Positions 15,164 to 25,300 of a DNA stretch of 64,000 nucleotides are shown here, in pieces; position 1 is the stretch's first letter, and every line of letters begins with the position of its first letter. Source of the stretch: Burkholderiaceae bacterium 26. GTDB lineage: Bacteria; Pseudomonadota; Gammaproteobacteria; Burkholderiales; Burkholderiaceae. A model generated the notes under the pieces. The model ran no database searches and was not told where the DNA came from. It was given only the letters and a program-made list of their open reading frames with translations. The position numbers and the translations under genes were made by a program. The stretch is from contig JYOB01000014.1 in the NCBI GenBank assembly GCA_000955795.1, positions 326,514-390,513 of the forward strand, written 5' to 3'.

Positions 15164-16156
15164 ATGACGCCAATTCGCGGCATCTCCACCATCGCCTTTG
15201 CCATCGCTCTGTTGCCCACGGCTGCGCATGCAGCCAGTTTTGATTGCGCCGCCGCGCGCAGCCCCATCGAGCACGCCATCTGCAATGACGCACAGCTCTC
15301 CGCCCTGGATAGCCAACTGGCCGATGTGTACCGCGCTGCGTTGAACAAGCGCGGCGCGGACACCGATGCGTTGAAGGCCGAGCAACGCGAATGGCTGAAG
15401 CAGCGTGCGCCATCGGGCCAGATCGACGTGGCAGCGTTGAGGGAGGCGTACCGCACGCGCATTGACGAGGTGAAATCGCAACCCGTGTTTCCCGATCCGG
15501 GCGAGCGCGTGGATGGCCCGGTGTTCCCCCTGAAGGCGATCGCCAAGCAGCACGACTTTGTGCTGCGCATGCTCGAAGCCTGTCCGGCGGAAAGCAGCAA
15601 CGAGGACACCACCTGCGAAGGGCCCGCCCAGTTGCTCATCCACGACAAGGGCCAACGCGCCGTGCGTCAGGTCATCAACCTGCCGAAGGTGTTTGTCACG
15701 CTGCCCAAGGGAAAGAAGGGACCGCTCGTCAACTCGACGCGGCTCTATGACGACCAGGGCGTGATCAACGTTGGCGATTTCAACTTCGACGGCCAGGAAG
15801 ACTTCGGCATCCAGACCGGCAACGAGGGCAGCTACGGTGGCCCCAGCTATGACATCTATCTGTTCAATGCGCAGGCGCAGCGCTTCGTACCCAACAGTGA
15901 GATGACGGGGCTCATTCTGGAAACGCTCGGGTTCTTTGAAGTGGATGCCAAGAACAAGCGTCTGCGCACGTGGGCGAAGAGCGGTTGCTGCTATCACGAG
16001 CACACGACGTACGCCGTCGAACACGATGTACCCGTCGCTGTTGAACGCCGCATTGATGACGCGCAGGGCAGCGGCGACAAGATGAAGGTCACCGTGGAAA
16101 CACTCGTCAATGGCAAATGGCGCAGCAAGGTGCATTACGAGCCGATGCCGAAGTGA
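15164..16156 (+). CDS. LprI N-terminal domain protein, periplasmic
   Basis: 330 aa from the ATG at 15164. The signal peptide (ISTIAFAIALLPTAAHA) is followed by FDCAAARSPIEHAICNDAQLSALDSQLADVYRAAL and QREWLKQR (LprI/DUF1311 domain, about 25-105). The rest is a beta-rich region with FNFDGQEDFGIQTGNEGSYGG, resembling FG-GAP-type repeats seen behind this domain. It is followed 27 bp later by another exported protein. Likely an envelope protein; lysozyme inhibition is inferred from the domain only. Confidence 0.8.
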   Translation: MTPIRGISTIAFAIALLPTAAHAASFDCAAARSPIEHAICNDAQLSALDSQLADVYRAALNKRGADTDALKAEQREWLKQRAPSGQIDVAALREAYRTRIDEVKSQPVFPDPGERVDGPVFPLKAIAKQHDFVLRMLEACPAESSNEDTTCEGPAQLLIHDKGQRAVRQVINLPKVFVTLPKGKKGPLVNSTRLYDDQGVINVGDFNFDGQEDFGIQTGNEGSYGGPSYDIYLFNAQAQRFVPNSEMTGLILETLGFFEVDAKNKRLRTWAKSGCCYHEHTTYAVEHDVPVAVERRIDDAQGSGDKMKVTVETLVNGKWRSKVHYEPMPK

Positions 16157-16183
16157 ACGCGCTCACCAACAACATCAACAGAC

Positions 16184-17005
16184 ATGAAACACGCCCGCCT
16201 GACCCCTCTGCTGTGCGCTGCCGGCCTGCTGCTTGCCGCGCAAACCCTCCACGCTGCTGAAGACGCCTGCACCGCCCAGGTGGACAGCGCAATCAAGCGG
16301 GCTTACCCCGCTGCAAAACGTGCAGACCGTGGTTACAAGGTCGGCAACGCGCGCATCCAATTGTCGGAGGAGTTCAGCCCGCACGCGGTGGTGTGCCGCA
16401 CGTGGCCCGCGCATCCGGAACTCACGCTCATGGCCGTGCCGCTCATGCAGCAGGAAGACGCGGACGCCGGCAATGAAGGCGACCTTGAATTGTTCGTGCT
16501 CGACACCGGCAACGGCAGCATCCGGCAACGTCTGCGCCTGCCTGCGCGCATGTCGGACGACGCGGTGCGCATCCAGTCCGTCACGTTCGATACCGCGCGC
16601 TACGTGGTCGCGCCTGGGCAGATGGCATTTGGGGTGCGCATCGTCAAAGAGGGCAGCTCGCGGCCCAATCCGTTCAATGAGACCGGTCTGTGGCTCTACA
16701 CCATCCAGGGCAATCAATTGAAACCGGTGTTGAACGGCGTTGTCGTGGAAAGCGGCGGCGGCGAATGGGATACCAACTGCGCCGGCGCGTTCGAGCAAAT
16801 CAAGCGCACGCTGACCATGACATCGGACACGCACAACGGCTACGCCGATATCGCGGTGACGGAAACCAAGTCTTCATCCACCAACACGGTCGACAAGGCT
16901 GGCGAATGCCAGACGCACGAAGCCAAGCCGCGGCGCACCACCTACCGGCTTGCGTATGACGGCAAGCAATACGTCGTGCCGAAGGCGCTGATGCCGTTGG
17001 ATTGA
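16184..17005 (+). CDS. Hypothetical exported protein
   Basis: 273 aa with a signal peptide (MKHARLTPLLCAAGLLLAAQ, ending TLHA). The mature part has cysteines near the start (EDACTAQ), in the middle (AVVCRTWPAHPEL, NCAGAFEQ) and near the end (GECQTHEAK), which suggests disulfide bonds. LDTGNGSIRQRLRLPARMSDDAVRIQSV and GLWLYTIQGNQLKPVLNGVVVES suggest a beta-propeller-like or beta-sandwich fold. I do not recognise the family. It lies 27 bp after the LprI-domain gene and is probably co-transcribed. Confidence 0.75.
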   Translation: MKHARLTPLLCAAGLLLAAQTLHAAEDACTAQVDSAIKRAYPAAKRADRGYKVGNARIQLSEEFSPHAVVCRTWPAHPELTLMAVPLMQQEDADAGNEGDLELFVLDTGNGSIRQRLRLPARMSDDAVRIQSVTFDTARYVVAPGQMAFGVRIVKEGSSRPNPFNETGLWLYTIQGNQLKPVLNGVVVESGGGEWDTNCAGAFEQIKRTLTMTSDTHNGYADIAVTETKSSSTNTVDKAGECQTHEAKPRRTTYRLAYDGKQYVVPKALMPLD

Positions 17006-17179
17006 CCTGCAAACACCGCCGGGGTCGCACGCCCTCATCCTGGCGTCTACGCCATCTCGCCTAGCCGACGGCTGATAACGCAAACGCGGCGCCCGGCCTA
17101 TACCTACGGTGTTCGGCCAAGCATGGCCGTGGCGGCTTTGTCACGGCGCTTGCCCTGGCCACCACCCAGGAGGCAAATC

Positions 17180-17485
17180 ATGCGCATGCTCGTCAACGTG
17201 CGGATTCCGCACGAACCCTTTAACACCTACGTGCGCGATGGTTCCATCGCCGAGCTGATTCCGCGCGTGATGGCCGAGAGCAAGCCCGAGGTTGTCTACT
17301 TCACGGAGCAGAGCGGCCATCGCGGCGCAGTGCTCATCGTCAACGTGGAATCGGCTTCGCACATTCCCGCACTGGCGGAGCCGTGGTTTCTGCTGTTCAA
17401 CGCAGACTGTGAGTTCCGCATCGTGATGAGTGCGGAAGATTTGCAGAAAGCGGGGTTGTCGGAGATTGGTTCCAAGTGGAAATGA
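17180..17485 (+). CDS. Conserved hypothetical small alpha/beta protein
   Basis: 101 aa from the ATG at 17180, preceded by AGGAGG. MLVNVRIPHEPFNTYVRDG, then VVYFTEQSGHRGAVLIVNVESASHIPALAEPWFLLFNADCEFRIVMS fits a ferredoxin-like dimeric barrel such as the small DUF3303-type proteins. No signal peptide. Function unknown. Confidence 0.75.
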   Translation: MRMLVNVRIPHEPFNTYVRDGSIAELIPRVMAESKPEVVYFTEQSGHRGAVLIVNVESASHIPALAEPWFLLFNADCEFRIVMSAEDLQKAGLSEIGSKWK

Positions 17486-17629
17486 GGTCGCGCCTCGCGG
17501 CGCTTATCCCCGCTCATTCCCTTGTGCGGTGCACCTGCGATTGCCGTTACGTTTGGTTGCACTGAAACGCACATCCTCATCTGCGCGTCCCTACAATCGG
17601 TGGAACCAAAAACGAGAAGGAGGAAACAG

Positions 17630-17872
17630 ATGACCCGAGCACAATGGATGGCGGCTGCCGCAATGGCCGCGCTGTGCACCGTTTCGCTGTCGGCGCAGGC
17701 CAAGGGCGGCAACGCCGGCGGCGGCTCCGCTGCGCATATGAGCAGCCACGGCATGTCCAACACCAACGGCCCGGACAGCCTGGACCGCGATAAAGGCAAG
17801 GCGCGTGCGGCAGATCGTGCGCATCAGCATGGCAAATCCACGCAGCACAAGCGCGCGGGCAAGGGCAAGTAA
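17630..17872 (+). CDS. Small exported His/Lys-rich protein
   Basis: 80 aa from the ATG at 17630 with AGAAGGAGG upstream. The signal peptide (AAAAMAALCTVSLSAQA) is followed by a short disordered, Gly-, His- and Lys-rich mature part (KGGNAGGGSAAHMSSHGM, HQHGKSTQHKRAGKGK). Not a recognised family; it could bind metal or polyanion. A rho-independent terminator follows within 20 bp. Confidence 0.7.
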   Translation: MTRAQWMAAAAMAALCTVSLSAQAKGGNAGGGSAAHMSSHGMSNTNGPDSLDRDKGKARAADRAHQHGKSTQHKRAGKGK

Positions 17873-17893
17873 GCACCGCAACGCAGCAAAAAG

Positions 17894-17925
17894 AAAAAGC
17901 CGGTCACGCAGACCGGCTTTTTTGT
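17894..17925 (+). terminator. Rho-independent terminator
   Basis: AAAGCCGGTC-ACGCA-GACCGGCTTT stem-loop followed by a T-run, directly after the 80-aa gene. Confidence 0.9.
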
Positions 17926-17948
17926 TGCGCGAGCGCTGAGTCAACAGC

Positions 17949-18098
17949 TCAGCAATTGCCCTTCTTCGCCTGTCCCGGCGGGCAGAAGCCATTGCCCGGG
18001 CCGCCTTGTGGGCGCATGACGGGGCCATCGTCGGGCAGATAGACGCAACCGCCCAGCAGCGATGCGCCCAAAGACAGGATGAGGATGATGTTCTTCAT
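17949..18098 (-). CDS. Small 49-aa lipoprotein
   Basis: Translates as MKNIILILSLGASLLGGC, then VYLPDDGPVMRPQGGPGNGF and CPPGQAKKGNC. The first segment is a compact lipoprotein signal with lipobox LLGGC (Cys at residue 18). The mature peptide has about 30 residues, Gly/Pro-rich with two more cysteines. It lies 38 bp after the DUF4382 lipoprotein gene on the same strand. Family not recognised. Confidence 0.7.
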   Translation of the reverse strand: MKNIILILSLGASLLGGCVYLPDDGPVMRPQGGPGNGFCPPGQAKKGNC

Positions 18099-18136
18099 TG
18101 TGTAGTGAGGGGCGGGCTCCGCCCCCCTTTCCCTGG

Positions 18137-19312
18137 TTAGAAACTGAAGTTGACCCCGGTCTGGCTGCCGGCCGAAACGTTGACCGGATTGCTCAGCGTG
18201 GTGCCCGATGCACTGGTGGCCTGCACCGAATACTGGCCCGCCGATGCCGACACCGCCGACAGCGCGATCGGCAGCGTCGCGCTGTACGTGCCGACCAGCG
18301 GCGCGGCTGCGGGCAACGCCAGCGAGTACGCGCCGGTATCGAGGTTGGCATTGGCCGAGGTGATCTCGTACGACACCGAGTTCACCGTCTGCAGCGCGCG
18401 CAGCGTAGCCTGCGCCGATGCGGTGGCCGTGCCGGAGGCGGTATTGGTGGTGGAGGCAGGCAGCGTGATCGGCGCGCCGGTGGTGGAAACCGTGGTCGTC
18501 GTGCTGGCCGTGACAGGCACGGTGCGGATGATGCCCGTGGCGTGGCCGGTCGGCTGCGCGTTGTCCACGATCACCACGTCATAAGCGCCATTGCTGCTGC
18601 TCTGCACCAGCGGCGACAGCACGAACTTGCCCGTGGCGTCCGCCACCGTGCCGCGGATGACCTGGCCGTTCTGCTCGGCATAGACCGTAGCGCCGGCCTG
18701 TGCGGTGGGCACGTAGCCGGTAATCGAACCGCTCACGACCGTAGGCGTGGCCGTGACGACAGGCTTGAGGCTGTAGCCGCCATTGCCCTGTTGCACGATC
18801 GATTTGCAGGCATTGAAATCCAGCACCAGATCGACCAGCGTGTTGGGCTGCACCGTGAAGGGCTGGATGATCTTGTAGCCGCTCTGCGTGCCACTGGGAG
18901 TGGCCAGCGCCTGCTCGGTCGACGAGCCAGTGACCACCACGGAATTGGCCAGCGTGTTGCCCTGATTGGCAGACAACACCAGACGCAACTGTTGATATTG
19001 CCCGGCCGGCAGCGGGGCCGTACCGAGGTCAGTCAGCACGCCGTTGGTGAGGGAGAGCAGATCGACCTTCTGCGGCGTGGCCAACGCGATGTCGGTCCAG
19101 CCGGCGTCGGTGTCGGCGGCCGACGCGCTGGCGTTTACGCGCACCTTGTTGACCGTGATGTAGACGTGATCAAAGCCGCAGGACGGTGCGTCCGTCATCG
19201 AGACATGGAGGGTGCCCGAGCCGGCAGCCGTACCGCCATCCCCACCGCCGCATGCAGCGATGAGAAACGGCAGGGGCAATGCAAAGAGGATGTTTCGATA
19301 AGTTGTCTTCAT
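18137..19312 (-). CDS. DUF4382 domain lipoprotein
   Basis: 391 aa from the ATG at 19312, where AGGAGA precedes MKTTYRNILFALPLPFLIAAC (lipobox LIAAC). The frame runs open further upstream against chrA, but that part is not homologous. Residues about 35-170 (GTLHVSMTDAPSCGFDHVYI and VDLLSLTNGVLTDLGTAPLP) match DUF4382. The rest is a Ser/Thr/Ala-rich carboxypeptidase-regulatory-like beta domain and a compositionally biased C terminus. Probably an outer-membrane surface lipoprotein of unknown role. Confidence 0.85.
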   Translation of the reverse strand: MKTTYRNILFALPLPFLIAACGGGDGGTAAGSGTLHVSMTDAPSCGFDHVYITVNKVRVNASASAADTDAGWTDIALATPQKVDLLSLTNGVLTDLGTAPLPAGQYQQLRLVLSANQGNTLANSVVVTGSSTEQALATPSGTQSGYKIIQPFTVQPNTLVDLVLDFNACKSIVQQGNGGYSLKPVVTATPTVVSGSITGYVPTAQAGATVYAEQNGQVIRGTVADATGKFVLSPLVQSSSNGAYDVVIVDNAQPTGHATGIIRTVPVTASTTTTVSTTGAPITLPASTTNTASGTATASAQATLRALQTVNSVSYEITSANANLDTGAYSLALPAAAPLVGTYSATLPIALSAVSASAGQYSVQATSASGTTLSNPVNVSAGSQTGVNFSF

Positions 19313-19491
19313 GGTTGTCTCCTCGCTTGGGGGGTGCCCGAAGCATAGTCTTGGCCATGGCACGCACTTTGGTCGATTTGAAACCAATCGTAACGCCGCT
19401 TGGGTGTGTGTGATCTCACCCATTTGCGTTGCAAACGCTTGCGGTGCGCCGAAGATATTGCGGCGCGCACGAGGGCACCGCCGCTCGCGTG

Positions 19492-20664
19492 TCAGCGATG
19501 CAGCAGCGGATACAGCCCCAAGCCAAGCAACGCAGCCCCCGCCACAATCACCGGTTCGGGAAGCTTCTTGAACTTCACCAGCAGCAGCACTGTGGCCACG
19601 GCCAAGAGCGCCGTCGGCACATCGACGATGGAGCGCTTGGCCAGGACGATTACCGCGCCGGCAATGGCGCCCACGGCCGCTGCCGTTACGCCATCGACAA
19701 AGGCCAGGATGGCGGGCAGCTTGCCGTATTTCTTGAAGTACGGCGCCGGCAGAATGGTGAACAGGTAGCACGGCAGAAACGTGCCAAGCGCGGCCACGCA
19801 CGCGCCGGGCAGGCCCGCCACCAGGTAGCCGATAAAGCCGACGGTGATGACCACCGGGCCGGGCGTGATCATCGCTACGGCCACCGCGTCGACGAACTGC
19901 TTTTCGTTGAGCCAGTGGTGCTCCGTGACCACACCGCCGTAAAGGAACGGCACGATGGCGAGCCCCGAGCCGAATACGAACGCCCCGGCCTTGGCGAAGA
20001 ACGCGCCAAGCTGCGCAAGCAGGGGTGAATCGACTGCGCTCAACAAACCACTGGCAGCCGCGACGGGTGCGACGGCAACCGCGTTGATGCGGCCCTGGCG
20101 CAGCCACTTGGGCGGCGCGCGCCAGAACCACACCAGAACGCCGGCCGCCAGGAAGAGCCACGCCACTTCGGATTCAGTCACCACCGTCACTGCCGCCAGC
20201 AACAGGTAGACGGCCCACAGCAGCTTGTCTTTGCCGACGCTCTTGGTGGTGAGTTTGTGCGCACTGATGGCGATGATGCCGATCACTGCCGCGCCCACGC
20301 CGTAGAACACCGATTGCATCCACGTCAGGCCGCCAAAGTGCACATAGGCCCAGCCCAGCGCGACCACCATCAGGAATGAAGGCAGCACGAACGCAATGCC
20401 GACCAGCGTGGCGCCGACGATGCGGAAGTGCACGTAGCCGAGGTAGCTGGCCAGTTGCGCGGCCAGCGGCCCGGGCGCGAGCTGGGCGAGCGCAAGACCT
20501 TCCTTGTAGTCGGCCTCGGTGATCCACTGGCGCGTTTCCACCAGGTCGCGGCGCATGTAGCCGGCCAGCGCAACTGGGCCGCCAAAGCCCAGTGCGCCAA
20601 GTCGGAGGAAATACAGGACCAGCTGCCGCAGCGTGTAGGTGGGGCGTTCAGGGGCAATGTTCAT
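19492..20664 (-). CDS. chrA: Chromate transporter ChrA
   Basis: 390 aa, a long-chain (two-domain) CHR transporter. The N-terminal half has FLRLGALGFGGPVALAGYMRRDLVE and LAQLAPGPLAAQLASYLGY, and the second half repeats the pattern with FGSGLAIVPFLYGGVV and MITPGPVVITVGFIGYL. It exports chromate from the cytosol. No chrB regulator is adjacent. It faces away from the genes before 19492 and is probably transcribed alone. Confidence 0.92.
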   Translation of the reverse strand: MNIAPERPTYTLRQLVLYFLRLGALGFGGPVALAGYMRRDLVETRQWITEADYKEGLALAQLAPGPLAAQLASYLGYVHFRIVGATLVGIAFVLPSFLMVVALGWAYVHFGGLTWMQSVFYGVGAAVIGIIAISAHKLTTKSVGKDKLLWAVYLLLAAVTVVTESEVAWLFLAAGVLVWFWRAPPKWLRQGRINAVAVAPVAAASGLLSAVDSPLLAQLGAFFAKAGAFVFGSGLAIVPFLYGGVVTEHHWLNEKQFVDAVAVAMITPGPVVITVGFIGYLVAGLPGACVAALGTFLPCYLFTILPAPYFKKYGKLPAILAFVDGVTAAAVGAIAGAVIVLAKRSIVDVPTALLAVATVLLLVKFKKLPEPVIVAGAALLGLGLYPLLHR

Positions 20665-20774
20665 GGGCTACCTGCATAAGGCATGGCGGCGGTTACAACA
20701 GCAGCATAGGCGGGCACCATGCGCTCAGCAATCTTGTGAACGGTGCGACGCAGACACACCCGCCGCGGCACGCT

Positions 20775-21896
20775 TTACGGTGCCGACAGACCCATCGCCT
20801 TGGTCAGGAACGCCTTCACGTCTGCCTCTGCGCGCTGAGCTTGCTCCAGGTTGGCGCCCGTGGACACGCCCCGGACGGTGCAGCGCTTGTAGACCGCCTC
20901 CATGGCCTGCAGGCTGGCGTACTTTTCGCCGGTCTGCAGGTGGTAGTACGCATCGTGCTGCACGTCGATCATCGTCTGCGGGCACTCGCGCGCCGTGGTC
21001 GCGCCGGGGAAGTACTTGAAGTACGCCCGCGTGTTGTCGAAGTCGTGATACGCGCCGGGGTAGACGTGCACGTCAACGGCCTGCCCATCATGCTGCATGA
21101 CGTCGGCCGTATTGCGGCAGAGCTGTGCCGGGGTGTAGTCATCTTTCTCGCCCAGCGCGAGCATCAGCGGGGCGCCTGCCAGCGGTGGCGGCGGCACTTC
21201 CCACCAGAACGCGGAGCACCCCGGGTAGAAGCCGATGAGCGCCGCAAACCGCGTGTCGTCATCGATGATGCCTTTGCGGAACGCATCGAGCGTCATGTCG
21301 AGTGCCACACCGCCGCCGCGTGAAAAACCGATCTGCCCGATGCGCTTCGGGTCGATGCGCGGATCGGTGCTCAGCAGCTTAAGCGCGAACAGCGCATCGG
21401 CGTCGTTGGCGGCCGGGTTCAGCTGCGACTGGTTGTCCATCGTGTTGGTGATGCCGCGTGGGCCAAACGAGTCCACCACAAAGGCGGCCATGCCCATCTG
21501 GTTGAACAGCCTTACCCACCGGTCGACGTCTTTCTGCTGCGGCCCTGCCGAGCCGTGCGAGATCACCATCGCGGGCACCCGGCCCTGCAGGGTCTCGGGC
21601 AGATACAACGTGCCCCAGATGGGCGTGGGCGTCTTGTCGAACTTGCGATGCACCAGCTCCCATTTGCTCTTGGGGGTGACGCTGTTGAAGTGGATCCGGC
21701 CAGTTGGTTTTGCAGAGAGGTCGTTGACGATTTCCTGGGCTGATGCGGGCACGGAGATCAGCGCGATGACGAGGATGCCGAGCATCAACACGCCGATTGC
21801 ATTCCACCGCCGCGCGTATATGCACCAAGCATCTTTTTCGCCGCGCAAATCATTGCAGCTTCTCATTTGTTCTTTCAACAGCAGAGAAAGGGTCAT
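20775..21896 (-). CDS. Exported dienelactone-hydrolase-like protein
   Basis: 373 aa from the ATG at 21896 (AGGATT nine bases upstream). Starts at 21866, or at a GTG nearer the hydrophobic segment GVLMLGILVIALISVPASAQ, are possible. Alpha/beta hydrolase of the DLH type: VISHGSAGPQQ, nucleophile GFSRGGGVALD (Ser), acid region ALGEKDDYTP and the His in PGAYHDFDN. The mature enzyme is probably periplasmic. Substrate unknown. No operon partner. Confidence 0.75.
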   Translation of the reverse strand: MTLSLLLKEQMRSCNDLRGEKDAWCIYARRWNAIGVLMLGILVIALISVPASAQEIVNDLSAKPTGRIHFNSVTPKSKWELVHRKFDKTPTPIWGTLYLPETLQGRVPAMVISHGSAGPQQKDVDRWVRLFNQMGMAAFVVDSFGPRGITNTMDNQSQLNPAANDADALFALKLLSTDPRIDPKRIGQIGFSRGGGVALDMTLDAFRKGIIDDDTRFAALIGFYPGCSAFWWEVPPPPLAGAPLMLALGEKDDYTPAQLCRNTADVMQHDGQAVDVHVYPGAYHDFDNTRAYFKYFPGATTARECPQTMIDVQHDAYYHLQTGEKYASLQAMEAVYKRCTVRGVSTGANLEQAQRAEADVKAFLTKAMGLSAP

Positions 21897-21986
21897 CGCT
21901 GGAATCCTAGGTCGGTAGCGGTTCTTCGCTTCTTTCTTTATTGAATGGAAATAAAACGCGGCGCATTCGATGTTGGGAAGAAACAC

Positions 21987-22256
21987 TTTCTCAAATCCCG
22001 TTGATTTTTACATTCGTTGTACATCGCTATGGATCGGCATTCCTAGAATCACGCCGTCCGCACCACTTTAAAAAATAAATGCAGTGGATCAAGTTGCGCG
22101 GACAGGGCTGATGCTCGCAGCGATGAGTTGGTCTGGCATGTGCACCGCTAAAGACGGGGCAGGTTCAGAGACAACCTTAGCGAGATGATCAGCCCACCGG
22201 GGAAGTTGGACTTCATCAAACCATCAAAGATAAGAAGGGGAAGTCTGCGCAAATCG
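21987..22256. other. Intergenic region before the autotransporter
   Basis: No gene supported. The part near 22010-22080 is AT-rich for this genome (TTTTTACATTCG..., AAAAAATAAATG) and may hold the divergent promoters. No clear repeat. Confidence 0.4.
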
Positions 22257-22288
22257 CGCTACGTCTGTCCGGGGGGACAGACGTAGCG
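22257..22288 (+). promoter_or_regulatory. Long leader hairpin before the autotransporter
   Basis: A perfect 14-bp stem, CGCTACGTCTGTCC / GGACAGACGTAGCG, with a GGGG loop is followed by GCTTCTTTTC. The start codon is 32 bases further on. This terminator-like structure in the 5' leader could act as an attenuator or mRNA stabiliser. Alternatively it terminates transcription entering from the left. Confidence 0.6.
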
Positions 22289-22319
22289 GCTTCTTTTCGC
22301 TGCGCGCGGACGCAAACGT

Positions 22320-25300
22320 ATGTCTACGCCATTGTTCCAGCGCCGCCGCGGGCGGCTTCAGTTTGTCTCCATCGCGCTTGTTGCGTCGCCATTCGCCTTG
22401 TTTGGGGCGCTTGCGCATGCAGACTGCACCACCACCGGGCAGACCACCGTCTGCGATACGGCGGCACCCAACCCAACCACATCCACCGTCGGCACCGGCA
22501 ACGTGGCGGCAGAAGACAACCGCACGGTGACAGTGCAGAACGGCAGCACGCTGGCGGTGGGTGACACCAGTGCCATTGCCCTGCGCGACAACGCCAACAT
22601 CACGGTGCAAACCGGCGGCACGGTCAGCGCGAACGCGGTGTCGAACTCCGGCTTTTACGGTACGGGCGGCAACGCGATCGACTTCCGCAACAACAGCACG
22701 CTGACGGTGCAGCAAGGCGCGCAGGTGCTGGCCAACGGCACACAGTTGAGCGGAGAGGCCGTCAACCCGGAAGGCACGGGCAACACCATCGTTAACGATG
22801 GCCTGATCAAGTCGGCGCACGGCGCGGCGATCTGGTTCCAGAACACCTCCGGCGGCAACACGGTCATCAACAACGCCACGGGGACGATCCAGACGGACGT
22901 CGCCAACGGCAACGTGATGGGCGCGTCGGGCAATGGGTCGGTCGACTTCACCAACCGCGGCAAGGTGATCGGCAACCTGATCTTTGCGGGCGGCAATGAT
23001 GCCTTGCACTTCTATACCGGCTCGTCGGTGAGCGGCAGCATCAGCGGCGGCGGCGGCGCCAACGTCATCACGCTCAACGGCACCGACAGCGCGACGCTGG
23101 GCACCATCACCAACTTCCAGACGCTGCAGAAGCAGGACAGCGGCACGTGGACGCTGTCCAAGACGCTCGCCAGCATGGGCGTGACCAATGCGGAGGTGCA
23201 GCAAGGCACGCTGATCCTGCAAGGCAATAACGGCACCTACACCGGCACGATGCAGGTGGACGCCGGCGGCACGCTGCAAGGCGATGCGCTGAGCGTGACG
23301 AAGGCCGTGACGAACAACGGCCTGGTGCGCTTCCAGCAGGATGCGGATGGCAGCTATGCCGGCCAGATCGTCGGCGCAGGTGCGCTGGAGAAAACCGGCA
23401 CCGGCACGCTCACGCTCGGCGCGGGCAATACGTACAGCGGCGGCACGACCATCACGCAGGGCACGCTCGCCATCGGTGCGGACAGCGCATTGGGCGGCGC
23501 CACGGGCGCGCTGATATTCAACGGCGGCACGCTGCAACTGACGGGCAATGTGGATGTGGCCGCCACGCGCGCCATCGGCATTACCAATGCCAGCGGCACG
23601 ATCGATACGCAGGACTTTACGTCGACCGTGAGCCAGGGCATTTCGGGCGCAGGGGCGCTCACCAAGGCCGGCGGCGGCACGCTGGTGCTGGCGGGCGACA
23701 ACACGTACCTGGGCGGCACCACTGTCGCCGCGGGGACGTTGCAACTCGGTAACGGTGGTACATCGGGCTCGGTCCTGGGCAACGTGGTGGACAACGGCAC
23801 ACTGACGTTCAATCGATCGGACGTGTTCACCTTCGGCGGCACAGTCTCTGGCACGGGCGGCATCACGCAGGCCGGCACGGGCACGACCGTGCTCACCGCC
23901 AACAACCCGATCCAGGGCGACACGCTGGTCGCCAGCGGGGCGCTGGCCATTGGCGACGCGACACACACCAGTGCCGCGCTCGGCGTGTCGGCCACCAATG
24001 CGCCGCAGAGCTTGCGGCCGATGGCGGGCAGCAGCGGCAGCAATGTCCAGATTGCAGCCAACGCCACGCTGGGCGGCTACGGCACCGTGAACGGCGCCGT
24101 CACCAACAACGGTACGGTGGCCGTGGCCGACGCACTGGCGGCGTTTTCCAACAGCGGTAGCGGCAGCCTGACGATCAACGGGTCACTGAATAACGCCGGC
24201 ACGGTGCAGGTTGGTGGCGCAGGCGTCGGTAACAAGCTGGTGGTCAACGGCAACTACGTCGGCAATGGCGGCGTGCTGGCCATCAACACCAAGCTGGGCA
24301 CCGACAATTCGCCGACCGACAAGCTCGTCATTTCGGGCGGCACGGCAACCGGCAATACGGCGGTGCGCGTCACCAATGCCGGCGGCGCCGGTGCGCGAAC
24401 CACGGGTGATGGCATCGAAGTCGTCAGCGCGATCAATGGCGCGACCACGCAGGCCAATGCCTTTGCACTCGCCAACCGTGTGGTCGCCGGCCCGTACGAA
24501 TACACGCTGCAACGCGGCGGCTCAGCCAGTGCGGACAGCTGGTATCTGCGCACTCTGCAGACCGCGACCCAAGGCACCGGCATCGGCACCGGTACGGGCA
24601 CCGCGCAGCCTGCGCTGCGTCAGGAAGTCTCGCTCTACACCGCCATTCCGTCGCTGACCTTGCTGTACGGTCGTGCGCTGCTCGATACGCTGCACGAACG
24701 CGTGGGTGAAGAGAGCAACCAGGCCACCGCACCGGCAGGCACATCCCCCGTGCTGCGCACCGGCTGGGCACGCGTAATCGCGCAGAAGGGCAGCCGCATG
24801 TCGGATGGCAACGGCGTCTACGGCAACCAGGGCCCCGCATTCAGCTACGACTTCGGCGGCGTGCAGGTCGGTGCCGATGTCTACCAGCGCCAGCGCGAAG
24901 ACGGCAGCCACGACCACGCCGGCGGCTACTTCGCCACCGGCCGCATCGCGGCAGACGTGACGCACGCCGATGGCGCAGACGCCGGCCGTGACACCGTCAA
25001 CGCCAACACGGTCGGCCTTTATTGGACGCACTTCGGCCCGTCAGGCTGGTATCTGGATGGCGTGGTGCAGGGCACGCGCTACGACGCCGATGCCTCGCCG
25101 CATGGCGTGAACGGCCTGAAGACGCACGCGCTCGGTTACGCGGCATCGCTTGAGGCGGGCTACCCGATCGCGCTGTCACCGCAATGGCGTGTCGAGCCGC
25201 AAGCGCAGCTCGTGTATCAGCGTGCCGCGTTTGCCGATGCCAACGACGGTGCCGCCGATGTGCGCTTCAACTCGGTGAACTCGATGCTCGGCCGCCTGGG

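Noticed and set aside
14933-16135. Upstream extension of the 132-aa LprI-like frame
   Set aside because: Runs antisense through the 330-aa LprI gene; no signal peptide at its own start.
19313-20161. Upstream extension of the DUF4382 frame
   Set aside because: Overlaps chrA in the antisense-like frame; a ribosome-binding site and lipoprotein signal begin at 19312.
22224-23966. Long minus-strand open frame (about 580 codons) opposite the autotransporter gene
   Set aside because: His/Arg/Ala-rich composition typical of the antisense of a GC-rich gene; the plus strand encodes clear autotransporter repeats.
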